From assembly GCA_910573755.1 (NCBI GenBank), contig CAJTBO010000037.1:1-44004 (forward strand): a stretch of DNA of 44,004 nt, in the 5' to 3' direction. The position numbers were made by a program, and so were the translations under genes. Positions 16,996 to 26,052 of the stretch are shown piece after piece (positions within the stretch are counted from its first letter, which is position 1; each line of letters opens with the position of its first letter). Below the pieces are notes generated by a model, which searched no databases, was not told where the DNA came from, and saw only the letters and a program-made list of their open reading frames with translations. The DNA is from Lachnospiraceae bacterium (GTDB lineage: Bacteria; Bacillota; Clostridia; Lachnospirales; Lachnospiraceae).

Positions 16996-17054
16996 GCGTT
17001 GAAAGGGAGGGCGCGATATGCTAAAATACGGGATGAAGAAAGGAAGCATTGAAA

Positions 17055-18341
17055 ATGGACAGGGAATTTTATCAGGAAAACCGACGGAAATTATATAAAA
17101 AGATGAAGGAAAACTCTCTGCTTGTGCTGTTTTCGGGTACGGAGGTACGTAAGACGGCGGACGAGTGTTATCCTTTTTATACCAACCGGAATTTTCTGTA
17201 TCTCACCGGGCTGGAGGGTAAGGAACTTGTGCTGCTGGCGCAAAAGGATTCGGAAGGCGCGGTGCGGGAAACAATATTTCTTCTGCCGCCGGATCTGCTC
17301 AGGGAGCGCTGGACGGGCGCCCGGATCAGGGCGGATGAGGCGGCACAGATTTCCGGCATAGAAGAGGCGGAGTATGCCCCGCAGTTCGGGGAGGTGTTTC
17401 ATCAGCTTGCATCAGGAGGCGGTTACGGGCATGTTTATCTGGATCTGTACAGGGAGGATATCTCGGACCGGGAGGAGCCGGCGCATGTTCTGTTAAAGCA
17501 GATCCGGGAAAATTATCCTTATCTGCGGATCGGGAATGCCAATATACTGATCCGGGAGCTGCGTACCATCAAGCAGCCCTGTGAGATCGAGGCGATGCGG
17601 CGGGCGGAAAAGATCACCTGCGAGGGTATCACATCGATGATGAAGGCATCCAGGCCGGGGATGTATGAATATCAGTACAAGGCTGTTTTCGATTATGTGC
17701 TGGGGCAGTACGGGCCGCAGGGACCGGCATTTCCGTCCATTATTTCCGCGGGGAAAAATAATTTCTGCATCCATTATTACAGTTATACGGGACAGGCGCA
17801 GGACGGCGATATGGTCCTGAACGATGTGGGCGCGCAGTATGATCATCTGATGAACGATGTGTCCAGAGGCTGGCCCTGCAACGGAAAGTTTGACGAGCGG
17901 CAAAGACGCCTGTATGAGTGCGCCCTGCGGACTTCAGACCATATGTTCGGGATCATAAAGCCGGGGATGGCGATGAAAGATGTGGATGCCGAAGCAAGAC
18001 GCTATAACGCGGAACTTCTGGTTGAGGCAGGCGTGCTGGATGATGTGAAAAATATCGGGACTTACATGTGGCACGGCGGCGCGCATCATGTGGGATTCGA
18101 TGTGCATGATGCGGTGAAAAAACCGGAGGCGATCGCGCCGGGGATGGTCTTCTGTGTGGATATCGGGATCTATCACGAGGAGTGGGGCATCGGGTTCCGG
18201 CTGGAGGATAACTGCCTTGTGACGGAGACGGGGTGTGAGAATCTGTCGGTGATGACGCCGAGAACCATAGAAGAGATCGAGGATACGATGCAGAAAGGCT
18301 TTGTGCCGGGGCATTGTTTTAGCATAGAGGGAAACTCATAG
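17055..18341 (+). CDS. Aminopeptidase P-like M24 peptidase
   Basis: The 428-aa protein has a creatinase-like N-domain (FYTNRNFLYLTGLEGKE) and a C-terminal M24B pita-bread domain. Metal ligands are visible: two Asp in LNDVGAQYDHLMNDVSRGW, His in HGGAHHVGFDVHD and Glu in GFRLEDNCLV. The motif that usually reads EPGIY is VDIGIYHEE here, so the fourth ligand position appears as Asp in place of Glu. ATG 17055 with AGGAAG upstream is preferred over the TTG six bases earlier. The enzyme would remove N-terminal residues before proline; the substitution may change metal preference. Confidence 0.88.
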   Translation: MDREFYQENRRKLYKKMKENSLLVLFSGTEVRKTADECYPFYTNRNFLYLTGLEGKELVLLAQKDSEGAVRETIFLLPPDLLRERWTGARIRADEAAQISGIEEAEYAPQFGEVFHQLASGGGYGHVYLDLYREDISDREEPAHVLLKQIRENYPYLRIGNANILIRELRTIKQPCEIEAMRRAEKITCEGITSMMKASRPGMYEYQYKAVFDYVLGQYGPQGPAFPSIISAGKNNFCIHYYSYTGQAQDGDMVLNDVGAQYDHLMNDVSRGWPCNGKFDERQRRLYECALRTSDHMFGIIKPGMAMKDVDAEARRYNAELLVEAGVLDDVKNIGTYMWHGGAHHVGFDVHDAVKKPEAIAPGMVFCVDIGIYHEEWGIGFRLEDNCLVTETGCENLSVMTPRTIEEIEDTMQKGFVPGHCFSIEGNS

Positions 18342-18365
18342 AAGGAAACGGGGCATTTTCAGCGG

Positions 18366-19451
18366 ATGAATCAGGTACTGATGATAGTGATAGCCGCAGG
18401 AGCTGTGCTGGGCGGAGCGGACAGGCTTTGCGGGAACAGGCTGGGCTATGGGGATAAATTTGAGGAGGCTTTCCGCCTGCTTGGGCCGATGGCGCTTTCC
18501 ATGGCGGGGATGATCTGTCTTGCGCCTGTGCTGGCGGGGGTTCTGGGACGAGTGATCGTCCCTTTTTACCGCGGGCTGGGGGTGGACCCGGCGATGTTCG
18601 GCGGTGTGCTTGCCATTGACATGGGCGGTTATCAGCTGGCGAAGGAACTGGCGGCGGACGGCAGGATGGGAAGTTACGCGGGGATCGTGGTGTCGGCGCT
18701 CTTCGGCTGTACGCTGGTGTTTACGATCCCCGTGGGAATGGGGATGATACCGAAGGAGGACAGGCGTTTTTTTGCCAGAGGGATCATGCTGGGGGTATCC
18801 GCCATGCCGGCAGGGCTTTTTGCGGGCGGTATTTTGTCGGGACTGTCAATTTCGGAGTGCCTGCATCAGAATCTGCCGGTGTTTGCGGCGGTTCTGCTTC
18901 TGGTGCCGGGGCTGTGGAAGATGCCGGATAAGATGGTGAGGGGATTTTGCATGCTGGCGGACGGGATACAGGTTCTGATCACGGCAGGGCTGGTGCTGGC
19001 GGCGGTGGAGTATCTTACCGGGTGGAATCCGCTGCCGGGGATGGCGCCGATAGAAGAGGCTATGGAGGTGGTTGCCTCTATCGGCGTTGTGATGCTGGGC
19101 AGCCTTCCGGCGGCGGAATTTCTGCGCAGGGTTCTGGAGAAACCCTTTGCCTATCTCGGGCGGAAGATGGGGATGTGTCCGCAGTGCCTGACGGGGATGC
19201 TGATCGGGCTGGTAAGCCCCATGCCCGTTTTTTCGATGTACCGGGATATGGATGAGAAGGGGAAAACGGCGGCCGGCGCGTTTCTGGTAAGCGGCACCAG
19301 CCTTTTGGCGGCGCATATGGGGTTTGTGCTTGCCGCGGAACCGGAAATGCTGCCGGCGCTGACAGGCGGAAAGATCTGCGGGGCTGTTGCTGCGGTTTTG
19401 CTGGTGTCGGTGTTTGGCGGTACTTTTGTTGAAAAACCGCGTTTTGTGTGA
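18366..19451 (+). CDS. eutH: EutH-like ethanolamine transporter family protein
   Basis: The 361-aa membrane protein has about ten hydrophobic segments and matches EutH in recognisable blocks: FEEAFRLLGPMALSMAGMI, a DPAMFGGVLAIDMGG segment, QLAKELAADG and FTIPVGMGMI. EutH moves ethanolamine across the membrane in species with a eut operon. Here no other eut gene or microcompartment gene is near; the neighbours are an aminopeptidase and a KAP protein. It starts 25 bases after the peptidase stop and may be co-transcribed with it. Substrate assignment is therefore uncertain. Confidence 0.75.
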   Translation: MNQVLMIVIAAGAVLGGADRLCGNRLGYGDKFEEAFRLLGPMALSMAGMICLAPVLAGVLGRVIVPFYRGLGVDPAMFGGVLAIDMGGYQLAKELAADGRMGSYAGIVVSALFGCTLVFTIPVGMGMIPKEDRRFFARGIMLGVSAMPAGLFAGGILSGLSISECLHQNLPVFAAVLLLVPGLWKMPDKMVRGFCMLADGIQVLITAGLVLAAVEYLTGWNPLPGMAPIEEAMEVVASIGVVMLGSLPAAEFLRRVLEKPFAYLGRKMGMCPQCLTGMLIGLVSPMPVFSMYRDMDEKGKTAAGAFLVSGTSLLAAHMGFVLAAEPEMLPALTGGKICGAVAAVLLVSVFGGTFVEKPRFV

Positions 19452-19489
19452 TAAACTGAACATATTTAAAAAGGGGGGCGTACAGAGAT

Positions 19490-22177
19490 ATGGTGTGTGT
19501 GAAATGCGGGCGCGAAGCAGCCCGGAGAGCCAAGTTCTGTCCATATTGCGGAGAAAAGATCGGGCAGATCACAGCGGCGGAGGAAAAACCGATCTACGAG
19601 GCAGAGGTGAAAGGCATGTTGAGATCAGGAAGACTGATTGTTTATCCTGACAGGACGGAGCTTATCACAAACAATATCCAGAAAACGGTATTTCAGTATT
19701 CCGCCCTTATATCGGTGAAGAAGGGGCTGGACCGTATTAATTTCATCATGGAGGACGGGCAGACTGTACCCTGCGCCGTGAGCAGGAAAAATATCCATGA
19801 GGCGTTTGTATATATCGATCAGGCAGTGAGGCCGTATATTGCCGAAAGGAAAAACCGCCTTTTGGCAAACGGGATCCACTATTCTTTTGTCAGCAGTCAG
19901 GGATTAAACGGCGGCGTTCTCGATATTGGGAACGATAGGGTGCAGTTCAGGCAAAAATCAGGACAGAACGAGATCGTCAGCTACAGGGATGTCAAATCCG
20001 TCTGCATTTCCATGGGCCTTCTGCAGTTTTCGCTGTTTGACGGGACATCAAGGTCGTTTTCGGTTGACAAGGATCTCCGGGACGAAGTGCTTTCCTTTGT
20101 GGAAGGGGCGGTGGCGCCTTATCTTGCGGAAAGGAAAGAGGCGCTTTTATCCATGGGGATCTATTACTCTTTTCTGAACGGGCAGGGAGTAAACGGCGGA
20201 ACGGTGGATATTTTGAAGGACAGAGTGGAATATAAATTCGGCTCCGGGCAGAGCGAGAGCGTTTTCTTTCAGGATGTCAGGACGGCCCGGCCGGTCATGG
20301 GCGGAGTTGAACTTTCGCTGACCAACGGCATGGTGAGGACCTTTGCAGCCGATAAAGAGGTCCGGGATGAGGTGTTATCCTTTATTGAAGAGGCGGTCAG
20401 GCCCTATGAGACGGAGAGGACCGCCGGGTTTGAGACGGTCTTCGGCGTAGATGAGAAAATAGAGATCAATGAAGAGAGGGCGGTTTTCCATATTATCCGT
20501 CAGGGCGGCAGGATGATCACGGCTGAATATCCCGTGTCGGATATCGTAACCTGTGAGCGCACGGAATGCGGCGCGCCGGGCAGTGTATTGGGCGGCGTTC
20601 TCTCGGGCGGCATAGGGATTGTAAACGGGGCGGCAGGAGGCGCCGGGGTACAGGAAGCGCCGGGCATAGACGACAAGATCAATTATATGGGCGTATTGCT
20701 GACTATCCGCACACAGCAGGGATTGTGGACGGAAGGGGTCAGATTCGGTGATTTTTCTCTGGGAATGAGCAGGACAAACAAAAAATATGACAGGTACAGC
20801 GCGGAGGTATCCGGGTTTATGGATTATCTCGGCAGTAATTATCCGGCGTGTGAACTGATCATACCAAAGGTGCCTCAGGTGCCGGCTCTGCCGGCGCCTG
20901 AAGAGGAACCGGCGGAGGTTTCTGCGGATATTGCCGTCGAAAAGGAGGCCCTGATGCTTCCGGATACGGCTCTTCAAAAAGATCAGTTCGGGATCGGAAA
21001 GTATATAGAAGGCGTGTCCGGATTTATCCGTTCCTGCGAGACGCCTATGATGATTGCAATACAGGGAAGCGGCGGAAGCGGAGAGAATGATATTATGAGA
21101 ATGCTTTTCTCCGGACTGGAGCAGGAATATCAGGAAAATCTGGTATGGTTCAATACCTGGGAGTTTACGCAGGCTGATTTCGGCGCGGAACTGCCGATGA
21201 TAGCGGGAAACAGGCTGGTGAGCCAGCTTGCCGGAACGGACGGCGCCGGAACCAGCGACCGTGCCGTCAAGATGGCAAAGGGTGTTATCAATATTGTTTC
21301 AGGCTTTATTTCCCAGGGCGGTACGGACGGGCAGAACCTTACGGACGCGTTGTTCGGAGAGCATTCCCCGGATTCCGCCCGGAAGCTTGCCGGTGTTTTT
21401 TCGGACCAGGTGAGGGAGCGGTGCGGCGGCGAAAAGAATAAGGTCATTATTTTTGTGGACGATCTGGACAGGTTCACACCCGCTCAGAGTGTGGAACTGC
21501 TGGAAGGGATAAAAAATTATTTCTGGTGCAGGGGATGCGTATTTGTCATAGCGGCGGATTATGATTTTATCATCAGCGGGGCAAGGGAAAAATACAGATC
21601 GAATTTTGACGACAATAAAGGAAAGGACTTTTTCGATAAATTGTTCCAGGTGTCCTTCCGGGTGCCGGTATCCGGTTACAATATATTAAATTATGTAAAA
21701 GATAAACTGGAGCAGATGGAGATCCATGCGGATGACGGGGCGGAACAGGAAGTTTATGCGGATCTGATCAAATATTCCATAGGAAGCGAACCCGGAAGTA
21801 TGAACCGCCTGTTTAATTCCTATCTGCTTCTTAAGAATATGGCAGACGAGGAGATGTTTCAGAGTAAAAACAGGAGGCTGATGTTGTTTGCGCTGCTCTG
21901 CATGCAGACGGCATTCCGGTCCGTTTATGACTATATTGTGCGGATGAAAGACAAAATAACGCCGGCATTTCTTTTGGAACTTTGCAAGGACGGCTTCGGG
22001 ACGCTTGACTGTCCGGAGATCAGCGGCGGCGGGAAGGCGGAATTTGGCGCCTTTGCAGGTATTTTCCGTAATATAATAGATACGGACAAAAAAGAGGGCA
22101 TATCCGAAGAGGAATGCAGCGCGTTTGCAGGGGCGTTTGCGGAGGTGCTTGATTTTTCGAGTATTACTTCGAAGTGA
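19490..22177 (+). CDS. Zinc-ribbon, PH-like repeat and KAP-type P-loop protein with degraded Walker A
   Basis: The 895-aa protein starts with a zinc ribbon (CVKCGREAARRAKFCPYCG). Three to four related domains follow (about residues 35-430), each built of short strands ending in a helix with a VRPYIAERK-like motif; they look like bacterial PH-type domains. A KAP-family P-loop domain fills the rest (about 500-895). Walker B VIIFVDDLDRFTPAQ and the NTWEF segment are intact. The Walker A region is GSGGSGEND (526-534), lacking the Lys and Ser/Thr of GKS/T. AAGGGGGGCG precedes ATG 19490. KAP proteins are often membrane-linked and occur in defence settings; function here is unknown. Confidence 0.8.
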   Translation: MVCVKCGREAARRAKFCPYCGEKIGQITAAEEKPIYEAEVKGMLRSGRLIVYPDRTELITNNIQKTVFQYSALISVKKGLDRINFIMEDGQTVPCAVSRKNIHEAFVYIDQAVRPYIAERKNRLLANGIHYSFVSSQGLNGGVLDIGNDRVQFRQKSGQNEIVSYRDVKSVCISMGLLQFSLFDGTSRSFSVDKDLRDEVLSFVEGAVAPYLAERKEALLSMGIYYSFLNGQGVNGGTVDILKDRVEYKFGSGQSESVFFQDVRTARPVMGGVELSLTNGMVRTFAADKEVRDEVLSFIEEAVRPYETERTAGFETVFGVDEKIEINEERAVFHIIRQGGRMITAEYPVSDIVTCERTECGAPGSVLGGVLSGGIGIVNGAAGGAGVQEAPGIDDKINYMGVLLTIRTQQGLWTEGVRFGDFSLGMSRTNKKYDRYSAEVSGFMDYLGSNYPACELIIPKVPQVPALPAPEEEPAEVSADIAVEKEALMLPDTALQKDQFGIGKYIEGVSGFIRSCETPMMIAIQGSGGSGENDIMRMLFSGLEQEYQENLVWFNTWEFTQADFGAELPMIAGNRLVSQLAGTDGAGTSDRAVKMAKGVINIVSGFISQGGTDGQNLTDALFGEHSPDSARKLAGVFSDQVRERCGGEKNKVIIFVDDLDRFTPAQSVELLEGIKNYFWCRGCVFVIAADYDFIISGAREKYRSNFDDNKGKDFFDKLFQVSFRVPVSGYNILNYVKDKLEQMEIHADDGAEQEVYADLIKYSIGSEPGSMNRLFNSYLLLKNMADEEMFQSKNRRLMLFALLCMQTAFRSVYDYIVRMKDKITPAFLLELCKDGFGTLDCPEISGGGKAEFGAFAGIFRNIIDTDKKEGISEEECSAFAGAFAEVLDFSSITSK

Positions 22178-22262
22178 GCTGGTGTAACATAATTGTCCGG
22201 AAAAAATTATTTATAAACAAAACTATATAAAAAACATATAAAAAACTATTTTAAATTTAGGC

Positions 22263-22292
22263 TTGCTAAAAAGCAGGATAGTGTGTTATAAT
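22263..22292 (+). promoter_or_regulatory. Promoter of tRNA-Trp
   Basis: TTGCTA (22263-22268) and TATAAT (22287-22292) are separated by 18 bp, about 40 bp before the mature tRNA. The preceding bases from 22200 are very AT-rich. Confidence 0.6.
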
Positions 22293-22331
22293 CATATGCG
22301 TGTCAGCAAGAAAAACAGTTGATACGCAGAT

Positions 22332-22402
22332 AGGGGCATAGTTCAAAGGTAGAACAGTGGTCTCCAAAACCATCGATGTGGGTTCGATTCCTACTGCCCC
22401 TG
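22332..22402 (+). tRNA. tRNA-Trp (CCA)
   Basis: The acceptor stem is AGGGGCA/TGCCCCT with G as discriminator. The anticodon loop CTCCAAA has anticodon CCA at 22364-22366, and the T arm holds GGTTCGATTCC. The length is 71 nt and CCA is not encoded. A T-rich run follows and may terminate the transcript. Confidence 0.95.
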
Positions 22403-22618
22403 TATTTCTTTTTTCGGAATCTTAAGGATCTGACTTTTCGGTCAAAATTTTCGCAGGTATGTTTTTGCAATTATAATAGATAGGCGGGCAGAAAAGGAAT
22501 ATGTGACGGATGCGCCGCAGTTTTATAGCAGTGTAGTTTACGGCAGTGTGCAGTTATGGCAGATTTACGGCAGGTTGTGCTTTTGTTATCATAAGGGCGG
22601 AAAGGGACAGGTGGGGAA

Positions 22619-23350
22619 ATGCAGACACCACGGAATTATCAGAGAGAACTGGAAAAAATAATAGGCAGGCTGGAGTATGCGGCGCCCGCCTTGCCCACGC
22701 TTTTGCTGCACAGCTGCTGCGCGCCCTGCAGCAGTTACTGTATGGAATACCTGCGGCAGTATTTCCGGATCACTGTTTTTTACTATAATCCGAACATCAC
22801 GGAGCAGGAAGAGTACAGAAAGCGGGTACAGGAGGAGATACGGCTGATCGAGGCGTATAACCGGCAGGCGCAAGAGCAGCGGAAGGGAAGGGAAGGACAG
22901 AGAGCCTTTTCCGTAAAGGGACAGGTATCGGATGAAAGTGTATCGGAAAAAAACGTATTGAAAAAAGGGGAACCGCAGAAGATCGGGATCATAGAAGGTG
23001 ATTATGAGCCGGAGCGTTTTTGGGATATGGCGAAGGGGCTCGAGCAGTGTGCCGAGGGCGGCGAGCGCTGTTTTCGGTGCTATGAGCTGCGGCTTCGGAA
23101 AACGGCAGAGCTGGCGCTGCAGCGGGGATTTGATTATTTTACGACGACGCTGACTATCAGTCCTTTAAAAAATGCGGCGAAGCTGAATGAGATCGGGGAG
23201 AGGCTGGCAAAGGAATACGGCGTTATCTGGCTTCCCTCTGATTTTAAGAAGCGGGGCGGGTACCAGCGGTCCATAGAGTTGTCGAAGGAGTATGATCTGT
23301 ACAGACAGGATTATTGCGGGTGCGTTTTTTCCAGAAGGGGAAAGGGATGA
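22619..23350 (+). CDS. queH: Epoxyqueuosine reductase QueH
   Basis: The 243-aa protein matches QueH (formerly DUF208), the non-B12 epoxyqueuosine reductase that makes queuosine in tRNA. The Cys motifs are present: HSCCAPC near the N-terminus, CFRCYELR in the middle and DYCGC near the end. These bind the Fe-S cluster and second iron. Between about residues 80 and 122 there is a charged low-complexity insertion (around QEQRKGREGQRAF to LKKGEPQK) not needed for the core fold. The ribosome binding site is GGACAGGTGGGG. It stands alone behind tRNA-Trp. Confidence 0.92.
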   Translation: MQTPRNYQRELEKIIGRLEYAAPALPTLLLHSCCAPCSSYCMEYLRQYFRITVFYYNPNITEQEEYRKRVQEEIRLIEAYNRQAQEQRKGREGQRAFSVKGQVSDESVSEKNVLKKGEPQKIGIIEGDYEPERFWDMAKGLEQCAEGGERCFRCYELRLRKTAELALQRGFDYFTTTLTISPLKNAAKLNEIGERLAKEYGVIWLPSDFKKRGGYQRSIELSKEYDLYRQDYCGCVFSRRGKG

Positions 23351-23411
23351 TGTAATGGTTTAGCCGGGGGCTTAACGGATACAATATGATATTGGCGTAT
23401 GAAAGTGCCGG

Positions 23412-23441
23412 TTGATTTATATATTGAGTTTAGTATATAAT
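23412..23441 (+). promoter_or_regulatory. Candidate argS promoter
   Basis: TTGATT (23412-23417) and TATAAT (23436-23441) are 18 bp apart, giving a leader of about 165 nt before argS. The 23351-23615 gap otherwise holds no recognisable gene or T-box. Confidence 0.5.
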
Positions 23442-23615
23442 AATGGCACTATCCGGTTATTGGAGAGTTGGACGGTCAGGAAAGTTAAGAGTATGGGATC
23501 GGATTATATAGCAATATTGGGAAAATTGCTTGATAAAGCGGTGAAAGAATACGATGTATCATGACAGGTACTGAGTTATTGCAGGAAGCAGATGAATGAA
23601 AGGTGAGGAGAACCT

Positions 23616-25382
23616 ATGAAAAAATTACTGGAACTTATTTCGGACGAAGTAAAAAAAGCCTTTGGAGAGGTGGGATATGAGGAAGAACTGGGAAAGGTAA
23701 CGGTTTCCAACAGGCCGGACCTTTGTGAATATCAGTGCAACGGCGCGATGGCGGGAGCAAAGAAGTATCATAAAGCGCCGATCATGATCGCGAAGGAAGT
23801 GGCGGAGAAACTGCAGGAGAGCGCGATATTTTCCGGGGTGGAGGCTGTGGCGCCGGGCTTTTTAAATCTGAAGGTCAAAGAAGCGTTTCTGGCGGATTAT
23901 GTAAAAGAGATGGAAAAGGCGGAAAAATTCGGCGCAGGGGAGCCGGGGCGCGGAAAGAAGATCGTGGTGGACTACGGCGGGCCCAATGTAGCGAAGCCCC
24001 TTCATGTAGGGCATCTGCGTTCCGGGATCATAGGCGAAAGCGTAAAGCGGATCTGCCGCTATGCGGGAGCGGAGGTTGTCGGCGATATCCATCTGGGAGA
24101 CTGGGGGCTGCAGATGGGGCTGATCATTTATGAACTGTCCTTAAGAGAGCCCGGGCTGCCTTATTTTGATGAGAATTTTTCCGGAGAATATCCGGAGGAG
24201 GCTCCGTTTACGATTTCCGAACTGGAGGAGATCTACCCTACGGCAAGCGGAAAATCCAAAACGGATGAGGCATATAAAGAAAAGGCGATGGAAGCGACTT
24301 TTAAGCTGCAAAACGGCGAGAGGGGGTATCGCGCACTCTGGAATCATATTATGCGGGTATCTGTGGCGGATCTGAAGAAAAATTATGACCGCCTGCAGGT
24401 GCATTTTGAACTCTGGAAGGGGGAAGCCGATGTACAGGAGCGGATTCCCGGCATGGTGGAATATATGAAGCGGGAAGGCTATGCCCATGAGAGCGAAGGC
24501 GCCCTTGTGGTGGATGTGGCAAGGGAGGATGATACGAAGGAGATCCCGCCCTGTATGATCCTGAAATCGGACGGGGCAGCCCTGTATGATACAACGGATC
24601 TTGCAACGATTCAGGAGCGGATGGAGGAGATCGCGCCGGACGAGATCATTTATGTGGTGGATAAGCGGCAGGAACTCCATTTTGAACAGGTATTCCGCTG
24701 CGCAAGAAAGACAAAGCTTGTGACGCCGGAGACAGAACTGAAGTTTCTGGGTTTCGGCACGATGAACGGCAGGGACGGCAAGCCTTTTAAGACAAGGGAC
24801 GGCGGTGTGATGCGCCTTGAGTACCTGTTGGAGGAAGTTTACGATGAGATGTATCAGAAAATTTCCGAAAACAGGGAGATGCCGGAGGCGGAAGCGAAAA
24901 ATACGGCGGAGATCGTGGCGCTCAGCGCCGTGAAATACGGTGATCTCTCCAATCAGGCTTCTAAAGATTATGTGTTTGATATCCAGAGGTTTACTTCCTC
25001 GGAGGGCAATACCGGAGTGTATCTGCTCTATACGATGGTACGTATAAAATCTATACTGAATAAGTATCGGGAACAGGGTGGCAGCACAGAGGAGGCGCAG
25101 ATTGCCGTGACGGGCAATGAATCCGCTAAGGAACTGATGAAAGCCGTTGCAGGCTTTGGCGCGATGATGGAGACTGCCTATCTGGAGACCGCGCCCCACA
25201 AGGTCTGCGCTTATATGTATGATCTGGCGAATGCGTTTAACCATTTCTACCATGAGACAAAGATACTGACGCAGGAGGATGAGGCGAAGAAAGGGGCTTA
25301 TATTGCGCTGATTGCGCTGACGCTGCGGGTAATGGAGGAGTGTATCTCGGTGCTTGGATTTTCGGCGCCGGAGAGGATGTAA
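23616..25382 (+). CDS. argS: Arginyl-tRNA synthetase
   Basis: The class I synthetase charges tRNA-Arg with arginine. The 588-aa protein has an N-terminal Add-1 type domain, then the signature GGPNVAKPLHVGHLRSGIIG with the HIGH motif as HVGH. The middle has a GFGTMNGRDGKPFKTRDGG segment in the KMSKS region, which is degenerate as usual in ArgS. A C-terminal DALR helical domain ends in the family-like LGFSAPERM. AAGGTGAGGAG lies before ATG 23616. Confidence 0.97.
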   Translation: MKKLLELISDEVKKAFGEVGYEEELGKVTVSNRPDLCEYQCNGAMAGAKKYHKAPIMIAKEVAEKLQESAIFSGVEAVAPGFLNLKVKEAFLADYVKEMEKAEKFGAGEPGRGKKIVVDYGGPNVAKPLHVGHLRSGIIGESVKRICRYAGAEVVGDIHLGDWGLQMGLIIYELSLREPGLPYFDENFSGEYPEEAPFTISELEEIYPTASGKSKTDEAYKEKAMEATFKLQNGERGYRALWNHIMRVSVADLKKNYDRLQVHFELWKGEADVQERIPGMVEYMKREGYAHESEGALVVDVAREDDTKEIPPCMILKSDGAALYDTTDLATIQERMEEIAPDEIIYVVDKRQELHFEQVFRCARKTKLVTPETELKFLGFGTMNGRDGKPFKTRDGGVMRLEYLLEEVYDEMYQKISENREMPEAEAKNTAEIVALSAVKYGDLSNQASKDYVFDIQRFTSSEGNTGVYLLYTMVRIKSILNKYREQGGSTEEAQIAVTGNESAKELMKAVAGFGAMMETAYLETAPHKVCAYMYDLANAFNHFYHETKILTQEDEAKKGAYIALIALTLRVMEECISVLGFSAPERM

Positions 25383-25559
25383 AGAAGTATATTTCGGGGG
25401 CTTCGGATGTATAAGTGGGAACGCATTATTTACTTTTCGGAAAAGGATGGGCAGGACGATTTATCATGCCGGCGGCAGCGTTTATACCCGTACGGAATGC
25501 TTTTATAACGGTTTAAAAGCGGGGGGAAGTAATTTTTTATGATTTTCTGAAAAAAAATG

Positions 25560-25589
25560 TTGACAAGCAGGTACATTTAATTGTATACT
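25560..25589 (+). promoter_or_regulatory. Promoter of the tRNA-Val/tRNA-Met transcript
   Basis: TTGACA (25560-25565) and TATACT (25584-25589) are separated by 18 bp, about 55 bp before tRNA-Val. The region 25383-25559 shows no supported gene. Confidence 0.8.
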
Positions 25590-25643
25590 AGCAAGGCAGT
25601 CAGATAATTTCAAAATTATTTACTGCAGCGAACCAAGTTCGAT

Positions 25644-25716
25644 GGGATCTTAGCTCAGCTGGGAGAGCATCTGCCTTACAAGCAGAGGGTCATAGGTTCG
25701 AGCCCTATAGGTCCCA
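25644..25716 (+). tRNA. tRNA-Val (TAC)
   Basis: The acceptor stem is GGGATCT/AGGTCCC with discriminator A. The D arm is AGCTCAGCTGGGAGAGC, the anticodon loop CTTACAA reads TAC, and the T arm contains GGTTCGAGCCC. The length is 73 nt and CCA is not encoded. Confidence 0.95.
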
Positions 25717-25744
25717 TTTTAAACGAAAAATTTGTATGATATTT

Positions 25745-25818
25745 GGCGAGATGGCTCAACTGGCTAGAGCGTCCGGTTCATACCCGGGAGGTTGAGAGTT
25801 CAAGTCTCTCTCTCGCTA
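25745..25818 (+). tRNA. tRNA-Met (CAT), elongator type
   Basis: The acceptor stem is GGCGAGA/TCTCGCT with a G-T first pair and discriminator A. The anticodon loop TTCATAC reads CAT. The anticodon stem lacks the three G-C pairs of initiator tRNA, so it is an elongator Met tRNA, or possibly the tRNA-Ile2 read after lysidine modification. The length is 74 nt. Confidence 0.9.
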
Positions 25819-25823
25819 CTGTA

Positions 25824-25850
25824 AAGCCTTGAATTTTTCAAGGCTTTTTT
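25824..25850 (+). terminator. Terminator of the tRNA pair
   Basis: AAGCCTTGAA (25824-25833) pairs with TTCAAGGCTT (25837-25846) around a TTT loop, followed by a T run, just after tRNA-Met. Confidence 0.92.
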
Positions 25851-26052
25851 ACGATGAAAACCCCATGCGCGGTCATAAAGAGGGCATGCCTGCATGCGCT
25901 GATTCATGGACATCGCATGAGTAAGACGATATGAGCAGGGAGGACGGGGATCCGGATCGCAAATACCGTCGTCGGTTGCGGGAGCCCGAAGGGCGGAGCG
26001 GCCGGTTTTCATGTATCTTTGGGAGGCAACAAAAAACAGAAAGCAGGAGCAT

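Noticed and set aside
22403-22618. preQ1 riboswitch before queH
   Set aside because: No preQ1 aptamer pattern could be traced.
24141-25253. 370-aa open frame on the minus strand
   Set aside because: It is the antisense of argS, with no recognisable protein features.
25745-25818. Initiator tRNA
   Set aside because: The anticodon stem lacks the three consecutive G-C pairs of initiator tRNA.
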